DNA of 64,000 nucleotides, taken from Branchipolynoe longqiensis. Its lineage: Eukaryota > Annelida > Polychaeta > Phyllodocida > Polynoidae. Below are positions 1 to 11,184 of this stretch, in pieces; the stretch's first letter is position 1, and the number at the start of each line of letters is the position of its first letter. The DNA lies in the NCBI GenBank assembly GCA_030323885.1, contig CM059200.1:1628299-1692298 (forward strand), given 5' to 3'. The position numbers and the translations under genes are program-made. The notes beneath the pieces are model-generated. The model did no database searches and was not told the DNA's origin. It was given only the letters and a program-made list of their open reading frames with translations.

Positions 1-318
1 CGCTGGGAAGTGCAACTGACAAAGGTGGGGAGCGATGCAGGGTGTGAAAGCGCTGGTGTCCGTGGGTGGGTCAGGTGTGGCGGTGGGGAGTCGTTCTCTT
101 CCAATCAAATGTAATGCGATCATTGCGACCAATGTTAGTTCTTTGGCACTGTCACCAGAGGGGGGAGGTTGATGGAAATCCTATATAAGACATTTATCCA
201 CCGGAGCTTGCTGCTCAGTGGGCGCCTTAATTATTGCCACTGCTGTCAGAGAGTGGGGTGACGGTGGGAATTGCCCATTATCAACCACCTGGAACAAATT
301 TCTAGAATATAGTGAGTA
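1..318. other. Unassigned left flank
   Basis: Nothing recognisable. There is a TATA-like string (CTATATAAG, about 180-188) roughly 140 bases before the minisatellite, but no open frame of note follows it, so I do not call a promoter. Confidence 0.4.
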
Positions 319-1505
319 GGCCACTGGGCCTGTAACCGGGTGTACCAGGGTTCATACGGTGAGCAGGTCATGGGGCATATAGCCGGGTGTACCAGGGTTC
401 ATACGGTGAGCAGGTCACAGGGCATGTAACCAGGTGTACCAGGGTTCATACGGTGAGCAGGTCACAGGGCATGTAACTGGGTGTACCATGGTTTATACAG
501 TGAGCAGGTCACTGGGCATGTAGCCGGGTGTACCAGGGTTCATACGGTGAGCAGGTCACGGGGAATATAGCCGGGTGTACGAGGGTTCATACGTTGAGCA
601 GGGTCACGGGGCATGTAGCCGGGTGTACCAGGGTTCATATGGTGAGCAGGTCACGGGGAATATAGCCGGGTGTACGAGGGTTCATACGTTGAGCAGGGTC
701 ACGGGGCATGTAGCCGGGTGTACCAGGGTTCATACGGTGAGCAGGTCATGGGGAATATAGCCGCGTGTACGAGGGTTCATACGTTGAGCAGGTCATGGGG
801 CATGTAGCCGGGTGTACCAGGGTTCATACGGTGAGCAGGTCACGGGGCATGTAGCCGGGTGTACCAGGGTTCATACAGTGAGCAGGTCACGGGGCATGTA
901 ACCGGGTGTACCAGGGTTCCTACAGCGAGCCGGTCACGGGGAATATAGCCGGGTGTACCAAGGTTCATACGGTGAGCAAGTCACGGGGCATGTAACCGGA
1001 TGCACCAGGGTTCATACAGTGAGCAGGTCACGGAGCATTTAACCAGGTGTACCAGGGTTCATACGGTGAGCAGGTCACAGGGCATGTAACCGGGTGTACC
1101 AGGGTTCATACGGTGAGCCGGTCACGGGGCATGTAGCCGGGTGTACCAGGGTTCATACGGTGAGCAGGTCATGGGGAATATAGCCGGGTGTACGAGGGCT
1201 CAAACGTTGAGCAGGGTCACGGGGCATGTAGCCGGGTGTACCAGGGTTCATACGGTGAGCAGGTCATGGGGCATACAGCCGGGTGTACCAGGGTTCATAC
1301 AGTGAGCAGGTCATGGGGCATATAGCCGGGTGTACCAGGGTTCATACTGTGAGCAGATCACGGGGCGTGTAGCCGGGTGTACCAGGGTCCATACGGTGAG
1401 CAAGTCATGGGGCATGTAGCAGGGTGTACCAGCGGAGATACGGTGAGCATGTCATGGGGCATGTAGCCGGGTGTACCAGGGTTCATACGGTGAGCAGGTC
1501 ACGGG
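319..1505 (+). repeat. 46-bp minisatellite array, homogeneous part
   Basis: About 25 head-to-tail units of 46 bases. Each contains GTAGCCGGGTGTACCAGGG, then TTCATACGGTGAGCAGGTCA. Units differ by a few substitutions and some 1-base indels. The unit length is not a multiple of three, so the short open frames seen here are by-products. Confidence 0.95.
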
Positions 1506-2625
1506 GCATGTAGCCAGGGTTTGGACAGTGTGCAGGTCACGGGGTCTGTAGCCGAGTCTCCTGGGATTTGGTCGGTCTGCAGATCACCGGGCCTCTAGCC
1601 GAATGTACCAGGGTTCGGGTGGGTGAACAGGTCATGGGGCCTGTAGCCGAGTGTACCAGGGTTTGGACAGTGTGCAGGTCATGGGGCCTCTAGCTGAGTC
1701 TACTGGGGTACGGCCGGTGAGTAGGTCACGGGGCATCTAGCGGAGTGTACCTCAGTTTGGGCAGTGAACCGGCCATGGGGCCTGTAGCCGAGTGTACCCG
1801 GGGTGTGCCGGTCACGGGGCATGTAGCCGAGTGTACCGGGTTTTGGACAGTGTGCATCTCACGGGGCCTAGCCGAATGTACGAGGGTTCGGGTGTTAAGC
1901 AGGCCACGGGGCCTGTAGCCGAGTGTACCTGGGTTGCGCAGGTCACGGGGCCTGTAGCCGAGTGTGCCAGGGTGCGGGTGGTGAGCAGGTCACGGGGCCT
2001 GTAGCCGAGTGTACCTGGGATGCGCAGGTCATGGTGCCTGTAGCCAAGTTTACCGGATTTTGGACAGTGTGCAGGTCACGGGGTCTGTAGCTGAGTGTAC
2101 CAGGGTGCGGGCAGTGAGCAGGTCACGGGACCTATAACCGAGTGTACCTGGGTTGCACAGTTCATGGTTACTGTAGCCAAGTGCACCGGGGTTCGGGTGG
2201 TGAGCAGGTCACGGGACATGTAGCTGGTGTACAAGGGCTGTGTAGGTCACGGGGCATGTAGCCGAGTTTACCGCCGAGTGTACCAGGGTGCGGGCGGTGA
2301 GCAGGTCACTGGGCATGTAGCTGGGTGTACAACGGTTGTGTAGGTCACGGTGCATGTAGCCGAGTTTTCTGGGGTTTGGACAGTTTGGAGGTCACGGGGC
2401 CTGTAGCTGAGTGTACCAGGGTGCGGGTGGTGAGCAGGTCATGGGGCATGTAGCTGGGTGTACAAGGGTTGTGTAGGTCACTGGACATGTAGCCGAGTTT
2501 ACCAGGGTTTGGACAGTGTGCAGGTTACGGGGCCTGTAGCCGAGTTTACCGGGGTTTGGACAGTGTGCAGGTTACGGGGCCTGTAGCCGAGTGTACCAGG
2601 GTGCAGGCAGTGAGCAGGTCACTGG
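1506..2625 (+). repeat. Diverged subtype of the same minisatellite
   Basis: The array continues with a drifted unit (GGGCCTGTAGCCGAGTGTACC, then GGGTGCGGGTGGTGAGCAGG). Many units are shortened, for example those with TTTGGACAGTGTGCAGGTCA. The switch from GGGCATG/CCGGG to GGGCCTG/CCGAG units near 1.5 kb shows two homogenised blocks meeting. Confidence 0.9.
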
Positions 2626-2779
2626 CGGCCGGCACGTGACCACGGGGTCTGAGCGCCAAGCAGCTCGGGGACAGCGGGGCAGGGTCGGGCACAGCCCGCC
2701 GTCACAATCAATAAGTGGGCTCCTCTCTCCGCACCGTCGGGCAGCGACCCTGGTCCCCGCCAGGGGCAGCCCCGCGCCG

Positions 2780-3560
2780 GCACAGGGGATGGGAGGTGGG
2801 GGGAGAGGTGGGGGAGAGGTGGAAGGAGAGGTAGGGGAGAGAGGAGGGGGGAGATGGCAGTGGGGAGAGATGTGTGAGAGGTGAGGGAGAGGTGGGGAGG
2901 GGGAGAGGTAGGGGAGGAGGGTAGGGGAAGAGGTGGGGTGGGAGGATGTGGGAGAGGTGGCGGAGAGGTGGGGTCGAGATGGGGGTGCAGGAGATCTGAG
3001 GGGGAGAGGGGAGGAGAGGTCGGGGGAGAGGTGGGGGGGAGAGGTGGAGGGAGATGGGGGAGAGGCTGGGAAGGAGGTGGGGGAGTGGTTGGGGGAGAGG
3101 TGGAGGGAGAAGTTGGGGGAGAGGTGGGGAGAGAGGTTGGGGAGAGGTGGGGGGGAATGGTTGGGGGAGAGGCGAGAGAGAGGTGGGGAGAGTGGTTGGG
3201 TAGAGGTTGGTGGAGAGGTGGGGGAGAGGTGGGGGAAAGGTTGGGGGAGAGGTGGGGAGAGAGGTTGGGGGAGAGGTTGGGAGAGAGGTTGGGGGAGAGG
3301 TGGGGAGAGAGGTTGGGGGAGAGGTTGGGGGAGAGGTGGGGGGAATGGTTGGGGGAGAGGCGAGAGAGAGGTGGGGAGAGAGGTTGGGGGAGAGGTGGAG
3401 GGATAGGTCGGTGGAGAGGTTGGGGGAAAGGTTGGGGGAGAGGTGCAGGGAGAGGTTGGAGGAGAGGCGATAGAGAGGTTGGGGGAGAGGTGGACGGAGA
3501 GGTTTGGGGAGGTTGGGGGAGAGGTTGGGAGAGAGGTTGGAGGAGAGGTGCTACAGACAG
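2780..3560 (+). repeat. Purine-only G/A/T tract, about 12-bp unit
   Basis: The plus strand is almost free of C. It is built from GAGAGGTTGGGG and GAGAGGTGGGGG type units. Runs of three to six G recur every few bases, so the strand could form G-quadruplex or triplex structures. Open frames on both strands (Gly/Glu/Arg-rich plus, Ser/Pro/Leu-rich minus) come from the lack of stops. Confidence 0.93.
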
Positions 3561-3610
3561 CATAAGGTTGTGCCACCGCCATCAGAGGACACGGTGGTGA
3601 TAATCATCTA

Positions 3611-4141
3611 CAGTATATGCAAATATAAGTTGACTTCGAGTATAAGTTGAAGGGTGTTTTTGAAGGAAATATCTGGGTGTTTTTGAAGGAAATATCTGGA
3701 ATTAGGCCTAACCCGACTATAGGTCAAGCTTCAGCAGGTCAAGACATTGTCGAAGGAGGGTGATGGCGGACAGTGTTTGACTTTGAAGGAGGGCATTTAC
3801 ACCTATCTACCAACTTAAGTTTAGTTTATTTTGTATCAAATACACATTGAAATCATTTTTTTCGACTTTTGATCACTTTTCCAAATAAAATGGTATCCAT
3901 TGTGTTGATATGATGACCATTTATGTTGTTCTTAAATCATACTTTCTTAAATCATGTGAGTACCTGGGTTACCCGGTCGCTTATGGTGTGATAGTGGACA
4001 GACAAAAAGAATTGTTGCATTTCAATATTTTGTATCTGTCAGAAACGGCTCCCTTGTGGAGTATCACAAGCAGAAGACGACCTCAGAATAGAAGATTGTT
4101 TTGGTGGTAAATTGTCTCGACTTATATTTGAGTATATACGG
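3611..4141. mobile_element. TA-flanked MITE (Tc1/mariner-superfamily-like ends)
   Basis: The left end CAGTATATGCAAATATAAGT and the right end, read inward as CCGTATATACTCAAATATAAG, form an imperfect inverted repeat of about 25 bases. TA lies directly outside both ends (3609-3610 and 4142-4143), as expected for a Tc1/mariner target duplication. A 24-base segment inside is directly duplicated (GTGTTTTTGAAGGAAATATC, about 3653-3700). No transposase is visible, so it is non-autonomous. The superfamily is inferred from the TA duplication only. Confidence 0.7.
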
Positions 4142-4279
4142 TAATCAACATTGTCCACAGAGATTGCTGCACAACGAGCAGGTTTGGTGTTGGAAATCCT
4201 CTAGAATACATTTTCCACACAGCATGCTGCACATTGCCCACATCATTTAGTTCTTCAACTGCCGCTAGGTGGCAGGCGT

Positions 4280-4318
4280 CTCTCTCTCTCTATAAATATA
4301 TATATATATATATATGTA
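4280..4318. repeat. (CT)n/(TA)n microsatellite
   Basis: A short CT run is followed by alternating TA. Confidence 0.9.
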
Positions 4319-4610
4319 TATTAGTTGATTAAGGAAGGCAATTTCAATCAGAGACAATGGTCTTCCTCCTTCCACTGCTCCTTTCCAGATCCTAGTAAGA
4401 CCTTAGATGTTGCTAGGACGTAAAACAACAACAAACAAACAACAAACAGATCCTAGTAATGAAGAATGCCATTGTTTTGATTCGACCAGGGTTCGAACGC
4501 CACACAAGAAGCAAGCGCTCAAGTATAACTTATTAAGTCATTGTTTTGACTCGGCCAGGGTTCGAATCCCACAAGTGACAAACATGGAAGGCGGGTTCTC
4601 AACTCATTCG
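4319..4610 (-). mobile_element. Scrambled SINE fragments
   Basis: A family-B tail (TTCCTCCTTCCACTGCTCC) is joined to a family-A tail (TTGCTAGGACGTAAAACAAC, plus sense). Two tandem B-box-like segments follow (CCAGGGTTCGAA at about 4488 and 4556). It reads as several truncated SINE insertions, not one element. Confidence 0.6.
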
Positions 4611-4827
4611 GCCACCCCTCCGAACTATGGAAATCATGTATAATACATAACTCACTTTCAGCGCCAGGAATTAAACAATTGAAAGTATAATTCTAAGTCT
4701 CATGCGCCCACTAATAAAGATTGCACTAATATGCACAGGGAATAAAATAACACCATGAAGATGCAATTATCAAGACTTAACAGCGTTCTAATTAGCCCCT
4801 TAACTGGAATTCAATTCGGCCGTTAAG

Positions 4828-4998
4828 CTTAAAGTTGCATAGTTCGATGGGTTTTGAGTTTCTGTCATTTCCTGAGATAAATATATTAGGGTGATCGTTA
4901 TAGTCAACCCTACTTTCACTTGAAGTAACTTTTATTTTAAATAGCTAACTTTTGAAATATTTGAAGTGCAAATATGCAAAATTAGTTTTGGCAAGATA
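4828..4998 (+). repeat. AT-rich dispersed repeat C, copy 1
   Basis: Recognised by AAAGTTGCATAGTTCGATGG, then TTTCCTGAGATAAATA and TAGCTAACTTTTGAAATATT. The same order of blocks recurs at seven other places in the window in both orientations. Transposition class unknown; no coding capacity. Confidence 0.7.
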
Positions 4999-5016
4999 CA
5001 TTACCACTTCGTGCAC

Positions 5017-5352
5017 CAGACAGGATGGCCGAATGAGTTAGAGCGTCTGTCTCCCGTGTTGGTAGACCATGCAATCGTGGGTTCGAACACTGGTCGAGTC
5101 ACACCAGTGACTAAAAAATTGGTACTGGTCGCTTCCTAGCCTGGCGCTTGGTTTAATTAGGATAGGGCAAGGACTGGTTAGCTCAGTGTCATGATAATGT
5201 GACTGAGGGTGATATCAGGTCATGGTGCTGATGACCCGGTTCCGCAGTGGGGCAGCACTATAAAGTCATCATGAATGCGCACTGTCACAAGTCGGTACCC
5301 ATCCTGACATTACCTTAAATGTTGCTGGGACGTAAAACAACAACAAACAAAC
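5017..5352 (+). mobile_element. tRNA-headed SINE, family A (reference copy)
   Basis: The layout, head to tail, has three parts. First is a tRNA-like head with an A-box-like TGGCCGAATGAGTTAGAGCG and a B-box-like GGGTTCGAACAC; its ATGGCCGA start suggests a Leu/Ser-type tRNA ancestor (inference). Second is a body that includes AGGATAGGGCAAGGACTGGT, GGATATCAGGTCATGGTGCT and GGGGCAGCACTATAAAGT. Third is a tail, GACCTTAAATGTTGCTGGGACGTAAAAC, followed by a CAACAAACAAAC repeat. About 340 bases with no open frame. It would be transcribed by RNA polymerase III and copied by a partner LINE. About 30 full or partial copies lie in the window. Confidence 0.88.
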
Positions 5353-5857
5353 CATTTCGTCTATGTTTATTCACCACCAACCTTACCGTCCAGCGTGTGT
5401 AAGCTATAACTGCAACCAGGCGCGCTTGTTCACATATCCAGTCCTTCCTGAGGGAGCAGCGAAACTCTGAACATGCGTATTGTGTTTTGGCGCCACCTAT
5501 CAATTACCTTGTCATTCTTGAACCCAATTGACCCCTTGCTAAATAAACTGGCCAGTGTAGCCTCGGTTGAAGGGTAATTGAGTCTATAGCAACTCGTTAA
5601 AAACGATAGAGGGCAGACCTGATCAGCAGTCATCCACTAGGATATATTAATAAGGCTACTGGAACGCCGAGCATAACGGGGAGAGTGGGTCCCATTGCGT
5701 TACTCCGCCCTGGTGTGATGCAGGACGAGCAGCCGGGAGCCAGTGTAGAGAGCCAGGTTCGGGGTGGGCGACGGTGGACCCCTGAAGAGTCCTTGTGGCG
5801 ATTGGTGGAAGCTTGGGCCCGACGCTGTGCGGTGTGTGCTTTTAATTAAAATAATGT
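5353..5857. other. Unassigned spacer
   Basis: I see no repeat family, RNA or supported coding sequence here. Confidence 0.4.
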
Positions 5858-5975
5858 GCGGGGCGGGGCGGGGCGGGGCGGGGCGGGGCGGGGCGGGGCG
5901 GGGCGGGGCGGGGCGGGGCGGGGCGGGGCGGGGCGGGGCGGGGCGGGGCGGGGCGGGGCGGGGCGGGGGCGGGGC
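5858..5975 (+). repeat. (GGGGC)n pentanucleotide array
   Basis: About 23 near-perfect copies of GGGGC. All-frame translations (Gly-Ala-Gly-Arg type on plus, Pro-rich on minus) are repeat artefacts. The G-rich strand has strong G-quadruplex potential. Confidence 0.97.
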
Positions 5976-6297
5976 TGGTTCCCGCATGCAGGGACGCGAA
6001 CAGGTGTTCCAGTCATTAATTGAAATTTCCTGATTCATTTCTCAGGGTTTTACGTTCTATCAACATCTGGGTTCATCATAAAAAAAAACAATGTCCGCTC
6101 TTTGATAGCTCACAAGCACCGAAGACTTTATGATAGTGCTGCCCTTAGTGATATGCCGCACTACTTAAACAATGTCCTAATCAATCCGGTGCTCATTTGA
6201 TCTTAGGAAAGCACAAGATGGCGACCAGCAGCCATATTGTAGTGACTCGGCTGGGGTCAATACCATGTCCAATTAATTTGGTAGTTGAATCTAGAGG
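5976..6297. other. Unassigned spacer
   Basis: Ordinary AT-moderate sequence with nothing recognised. Confidence 0.4.
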
Positions 6298-6656
6298 CCA
6301 GACGGGATGGCCGAATACCAGACGGGATGGCCGAATGAGTTAGAGCGTCCGTCTCCCATGTTGGTATATCGTGGGGTCGTGGGTTCGAACCCTGGTCCAG
6401 TCAAACCAATGACTTAAAAATTGATACTTGTTGCTTGCTAGCCTGGTGCTCGGCATTATTAGGATAGGGCAAGGACTGGTTGGGTCAGTGTCAGGATAAT
6501 ATGACTCAGTGGGATATCAGGTCATGGTGCTGATGGCCTGGTCTTCCAGTGGGGCAGCACTATAAAGTTGCCATGAGTGCGCACTATCACAAGTCGGTAC
6601 CCATCCTAATATGACCTTAGATATTGCTAGGACGTAAAACAACAACAAACAAACAA
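6298..6656 (+). mobile_element. SINE family A, full length, duplicated head
   Basis: The first 18 bases of the head (CCAGACGGGATGGCCGAAT) are present twice in tandem before the complete element. The tail ends in AACAACAAACAAACAAA. Confidence 0.88.
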
Positions 6657-6658
6657 AC

Positions 6659-6846
6659 CCGTGTTGGTAGATCGTGGGTTCGAATCCTGGTTGAGTCAAA
6701 CCAATGACTTAAAAATTGATATGTGTCACTTCCTAGCCAGACGCCTGGCATTACTAGGATAGGGCAAGGAGCAGTGGAATGAGGAAGACCAGTCGATGGG
6801 ACTGAAATGTCCCCTGCTTAAACAACTAATGTACCAACAACAACAA
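6659..6846 (+). mobile_element. SINE family B (A-type head, different 3' part)
   Basis: The head and first body block match family A. After GGATAGGGCAAGG the sequence becomes AGCAGTGGAATGAGGAAGAC, then GACTGAAATGTCCCCTGCTT, ending in (CAA)n. The 5' end of the head is missing and it abuts the preceding SINE. Confidence 0.8.
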
Positions 6847-6860
6847 AACAAGTCAGGCAG

Positions 6861-7165
6861 GTTTGGTTGGTTGTTGGAGTTTTACGACCTGGCAACATCT
6901 AAGGTCATATCACGACCGGTACTGACTTGTGACAGTGCACACTCATGGTGACTTTATAGTGCTGTTGCACTGGGAAATCAAGCCACCACCACCATGACTT
7001 GATATCCCTCTCAGTCATATTATCCTGAAACCAAGCTAACCAGTCCTTGTCCTGTCCTTTTGTTGTCGAGCGCTAGGCTAGGAAGCGAAAAGTATCAATT
7101 TTAAAGTCATCGATTTGACTCGACTGGAAACCAAACTCTCGACCTTCCGCCTGTGAGACAGGTAG
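6861..7165 (-). mobile_element. SINE family A
   Basis: The inverted tail GTTGGAGTTTTACGACCTGG leads through the body to a degenerate head at the right end. Confidence 0.85.
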
Positions 7166-7214
7166 GGACTTTGGTAAGAGCAGAGGTTCACAAGCACGTT
7201 AGGCTTTCTTCGTT

Positions 7215-7620
7215 GGTGTTTTGTGTCACCAGAAAGGGATTATCTGAACACGATATAAATAAGAGTGTAATAAACGAACAAAGAGTGATAATAATCAACA
7301 AATCTGCACAGATAGATGAGATGTACAACTACACCACAGGAGGATTGTTAAAGAAATATTAAGAAATAAGAGTGTAATAAACAAACAAATAGTGATGATG
7401 AGTATCACCAAAACCCATAGATGAGATGCACAACCACGTGACAGAAGGATTACTATAAAACGATATCTATATGCACATAATATACAAACAAATGGAGATT
7501 ATTATCAACAGCAATTACCAGAGAGATGAGATATACAACCACACCAGAGAAGGCTTATCTAAATCGACATAAATAAGAGTGTAACAAACACACAAATAGA
7601 GATGATTATCAACAGCATAG
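7215..7620. repeat. Four degenerate ~110-bp tandem repeats
   Basis: The blocks AAATAAGAGTGTAATAAAC, GAGATGATTATCAACA and GATGAGATGTACAACTACACC recur in the same order about four times, with many differences. Confidence 0.6.
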
Positions 7621-8171
7621 CACAAACAGACCCAAGGCGAATGGACCAATGGACATGCTGTATGTGACACACCAAAGGCGTGTAATGGTCATAGTGCTAC
7701 CTGCCACCGCTCGCGGCATGTGAACGCAGTCTGACAAGGTAGCAAAAAGCGCACCATCACATATTTACCCCGCACCCAGCACATCACTCCGCCTCTGGCC
7801 GGGTGTTTTTAACTGCTTTTCTCACTTTCCAAAAACAGGCAATACAGCTCTCCTGTCAAGTCCCATCCTGCAACTCCCTTACTTCACACATGTACAGACA
7901 GTGCTGCTCAGCGACTATTTCAACTACACTAGACGATAATTACTTCAGCACTGACATTTCTTATATTTTCAGGAATGAATTAATCTGTGACCAAAGAGGA
8001 GTAGTCAAATGACCATATCTACCTTTTATCTACAATAGCTGAGTGGTGCAGAATAAGGATTACATCTGATTTGTTGGCAGGAGATGACATCAACAGCCGT
8101 CCACCTCCTTCCTGTGGTAATCTCTCCTCCCGGGCCTACGCCCACCAATCAGAAGTCTCTATATATTGGTG
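7621..8171. other. Unassigned spacer
   Basis: No family recognised; no coding support. Confidence 0.35.
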
Positions 8172-8561
8172 CAGTCACACTATGACGTGTTTTCCAGCGT
8201 GCCGCCAAAATGCAAAATATTTGCTAGCATGGAACGGGTTTCGACGTGTTGTTAACGCGTCCGTAACGTCCCCTCCAACCCGTCGGTGTGCATCGGGGCG
8301 CATCAAAAGTTTTGTGCAAGCACAAAACGATCGGCGCGAGCCAGCGGGTGGCGACATGTTGGAGCGGACGTTACAGACACGTTGCTATCAGTGTACGTGT
8401 ATCGACATGCAGGTAACGTGCCGGTAACACGCCGGTAACACGCCGGTAACGTGCCGGTAACGCGCCGGTAACGTGCCGGACGTGTACCGACGTTTCGCCC
8501 AAAAACCCAACACGTCGGCACGCGTCGACCCGCGTTGGGCTGAAACGTCGTAGTGTGACTG
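8172..8561. mobile_element. 390-bp MITE with CAGTCACACT ends
   Basis: The terminal inverted repeat reads CAGTCACACTATGACGTGTT on the left and CAGTCACACTACGACGTTTC on the right (inward). The interior is CpG-rich, unlike its AT-rich surroundings, and carries a short tandem array (8414-8480). No transposase. I cannot assign a superfamily and saw no clear target duplication. Confidence 0.6.
8414..8480 (+). repeat. 11-bp array inside the MITE
   Basis: Six copies of TAACGTGCCGG and its variants with ACACG or GCGCG. Each unit junction forms CCGGTAAC. Confidence 0.85.
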
Positions 8562-8796
8562 AGGCATATTATATAAGGCTCCCGTGACCTGCTGCTTCCT
8601 GCCATAACTTCTCATTCATCTGCTCTGATATCAGTGCTTCTCCTCCAGCAGCCAAGCACAATAGTTCACTTTTCCGCCCGACCACCCAACTTAAGGCTCT
8701 TCACCGGATAGACTCTTCTCCTGTTTTCCTTCATCTTTGTATCATCATGGTGAAGATACCATCATATTACCCATCATTTAATCACACTTAACCCTC

Positions 8797-8985
8797 AGTG
8801 AATTAAAATGAAAGTTATTTCAAATTAAGATGAGGTAGATTATAACAATCACTCCGCTATATTTACCTCAAAAACTGATAGAAACTCAAAACAGTCGGAC
8901 TATGCAACTTGTATCACCGAATGTGACGAAATGTAACAACATTGAAATACAAAATTAGCTGATTAGCCAGAGAAATAGAATTTAA
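8797..8985 (-). repeat. Dispersed repeat C, copy 2
   Basis: The inverted blocks include GAAACTCAAAACAGTCGGAC and AAAGTTATTTCAAATTAAGA. Confidence 0.65.
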
Positions 8986-9077
8986 AGAGGCATGTAGAGT
9001 GATTATTGAACATCCTTTGAAACACCTCTCAGCATTTTTTCATCTATTGCTATTTTAAAAAAAAGAATGTGGAGGTA

Positions 9078-9298
9078 CATTAGTTGTTTAAGCCAGGGAA
9101 ATTTCAATTGTGGAAGACTGGTCTTCCTCATTCCACTGCTCATTGCCCTATCCTAATAATGCCGAGTGCCTGGCTAGAAAGTGATAACTATTAAATTTTA
9201 CGTCATTGGTTTAACTCGACCATGGTTCGAACCCACGATCCCACAATCTATCAACACGGGAGACGGATGCTCTAACTCATTTGGCCATCACGTCTGGT
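9078..9298 (-). mobile_element. SINE family B
   Basis: The inverted 3' part (TTTCAATTGTGGAAGACTGG, TTCCTCATTCCACTGCTC) runs to a well-kept head whose B box reads GGTTCGAACCC. Confidence 0.82.
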
Positions 9299-10054
9299 AT
9301 TAAGGAAGCAAATTCTGAGGTTGATGTGAGGGCTTTGTCTACCTAGCCATACGATGTTGAAAGTACTGGACTGGGCTGTTTGATATTGAGAACCCACGCT
9401 CCATATCCCACCGAGTAACAGAGAAGATAGATGCAGTAAATGCTGCTTTGTTACGGGATATCCCCCCCCCAACCCTCCTCATCCTCGCTCCCCCAACCTC
9501 AGCTGTCTTCAAAGCGTCCTGACTAGTGTGTACATCTATGCGCATGTGCACACATTGTGCCTTGTGAGTTGGCACACAGGAAGGCATGTGATGCAACCAC
9601 AATCAGTGCGCATGCCTGATGAGCGTAATGCTCAAAAGGAGGCAAGAACTAAGATTAATTACCTCCTTGGCGGTTACACAATGACATTGGAATGTATTGT
9701 GTATGAAGTGTGTAGGGTAAGTGAATCAACGACAAAAGTAGACAGAGCCATTGCTTTCTATTAGTGCAATGTTCGATTGAGTTCAGTGTTCGCTTCCCAT
9801 GCGGCAGGTTGTGGGTTCAAACTGCGGCCAAAGCAATGACTTAACAATTTACCATTTTTCAAAAAGATAGACATACAATTCTGCTGCTCGGTTGACATTT
9901 TAATATAGGTTCTAGAGCCCACTTTTACCAAGCAATATCTAGAGTATTTAAAAAAGAACTAAGTTAGTCATCCCCGCTAACCAATCAGTAATGATCTTAA
10001 GAAAGCAATATGAATTCAACATTACATTTACGCTGCATTATTTCCGCCCCGCCA
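9299..10054. other. Unassigned spacer with SINE head relic
   Basis: A tRNA-like head fragment lies at 9781-9860 (AGGTTGTGGGTTCAAACTGC, then GCAATGACTTAACAA). The rest holds nothing I recognise. Confidence 0.4.
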
Positions 10055-10200
10055 AAAAAGCTTGTCTTATTTAACGACACCTCTAGAGCGCATTGACTTT
10101 CATATCATTGGCTATTGAACCTGAAACATATGATCATTCTGACATATTTATTTTGGATGGAACCCGCTGCTGCCACATAGGCTACTCTTTCCAATAAGCA
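10055..10200 (-). mobile_element. V-SINE 3' fragment
   Basis: It matches the 3' part of the V-SINE at 28.2 kb: TTATTTAACGACACCTCTAGAGC, then ATTGGCTATTGAACCTG and GGAACCCGCTGCTGCCACAT. The head is missing. Confidence 0.65.
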
Positions 10201-10304
10201 TGTTGCATTATCAGACTAGACTTCAGAGGTAGGGATTTTACCATTTGTATTAAGGTTCTATTAATTAATATATCTATATGTATGCATATATATGTATATA
10301 ATAT

Positions 10305-10305
10305 A

Positions 10306-10345
<40 letters not shown>
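10305..10345. repeat. (TA)n microsatellite
   Basis: About 20 TA units. Confidence 0.95.
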
Positions 10346-10348
<3 letters not shown>

Positions 10349-11184
10349 ATTATCAGTCTCCATGGATACACTGCCCATCGACTCGCATTGCGCTAACTTC
10401 CTTGGCGCCCGACATAATCTTGTTGCTCCCAGAGTGGCGACCTGCCGAGTTGGCATTGTGGCTGTGCATGCATCATTCAGGTTACTATTGAGTTGCCCCT
10501 GGTAACGCTCACACCTTCCCTCACTTATGTATTCCACAGTCTCCTACTCGACATGCCACTCACTGGGTAAGCACAATACGTCACTTCTGAGATAACAAAG
10601 TTGGCACCCACCGAGCCACTAGTCAGACCACTCACTATGCCCTAGACGGCAGCACTGCACACTGCTATGCATACAGGCAGGAAGTACTGTCTTATTAAAT
10701 GCGGAATAGTTGTTAGTGCAATTTCGCAGTGACCCAGTTCAGAAACAAATGTAGGGCAAGGATTCAGATAATTATAGTGGCTAATGAAGAGACATCATGG
10801 GCAGAGTGAGTGAGTGCCCCCAGACAAGTTACAGTGTTTGCAGGTAGGGGGCGACACACTCGGCCTGGTTGCATAATAGATGAACAATTTAATAACATAT
10901 CAATATAGTAGATGCCGTAGAATATAACATTATTAATAAGGTGTGAAGGCTTCTGATTATTTATGTGTATTAAAATGTATTATAATAATATAAAGAACGA
11001 AGGTGAATCCAAGGTTAATTATTATTATTATTCTAATTGTCCTTTCGATATCTAGTATTAAGAGTCGCGCACCTACCTTGTTATGCGCGCGAGTATGGGG
11101 CGCAACCTGTGTCGCGCGGAAATATCACTGAAACGGACTCACTTCGACTACTTTTTTCTCGTCTATCCTTATGTTGCCGTAGTG
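10346..11184. other. Unassigned spacer
   Basis: Nothing supported. The segment from about 11,080 is locally CpG-rich (GTTATGCGCGCGAGTATGGGG) and probably belongs to the element end that follows. Confidence 0.35.

Noticed and set aside
181..230. Promoter of a host gene at the left edge
   Set aside because: A TATA-like string alone, followed by minisatellite and no coding sequence.
2572..3600. Ser/Pro/Leu-rich minus frames (336 codons) and Gly/Glu/Arg plus frames
   Set aside because: By-products of the homopurine tract.
5017..5110. tRNA genes at the heads of SINE family A
   Set aside because: A and B boxes are present but the cloverleaf does not close, and dozens of copies carry the same SINE body.
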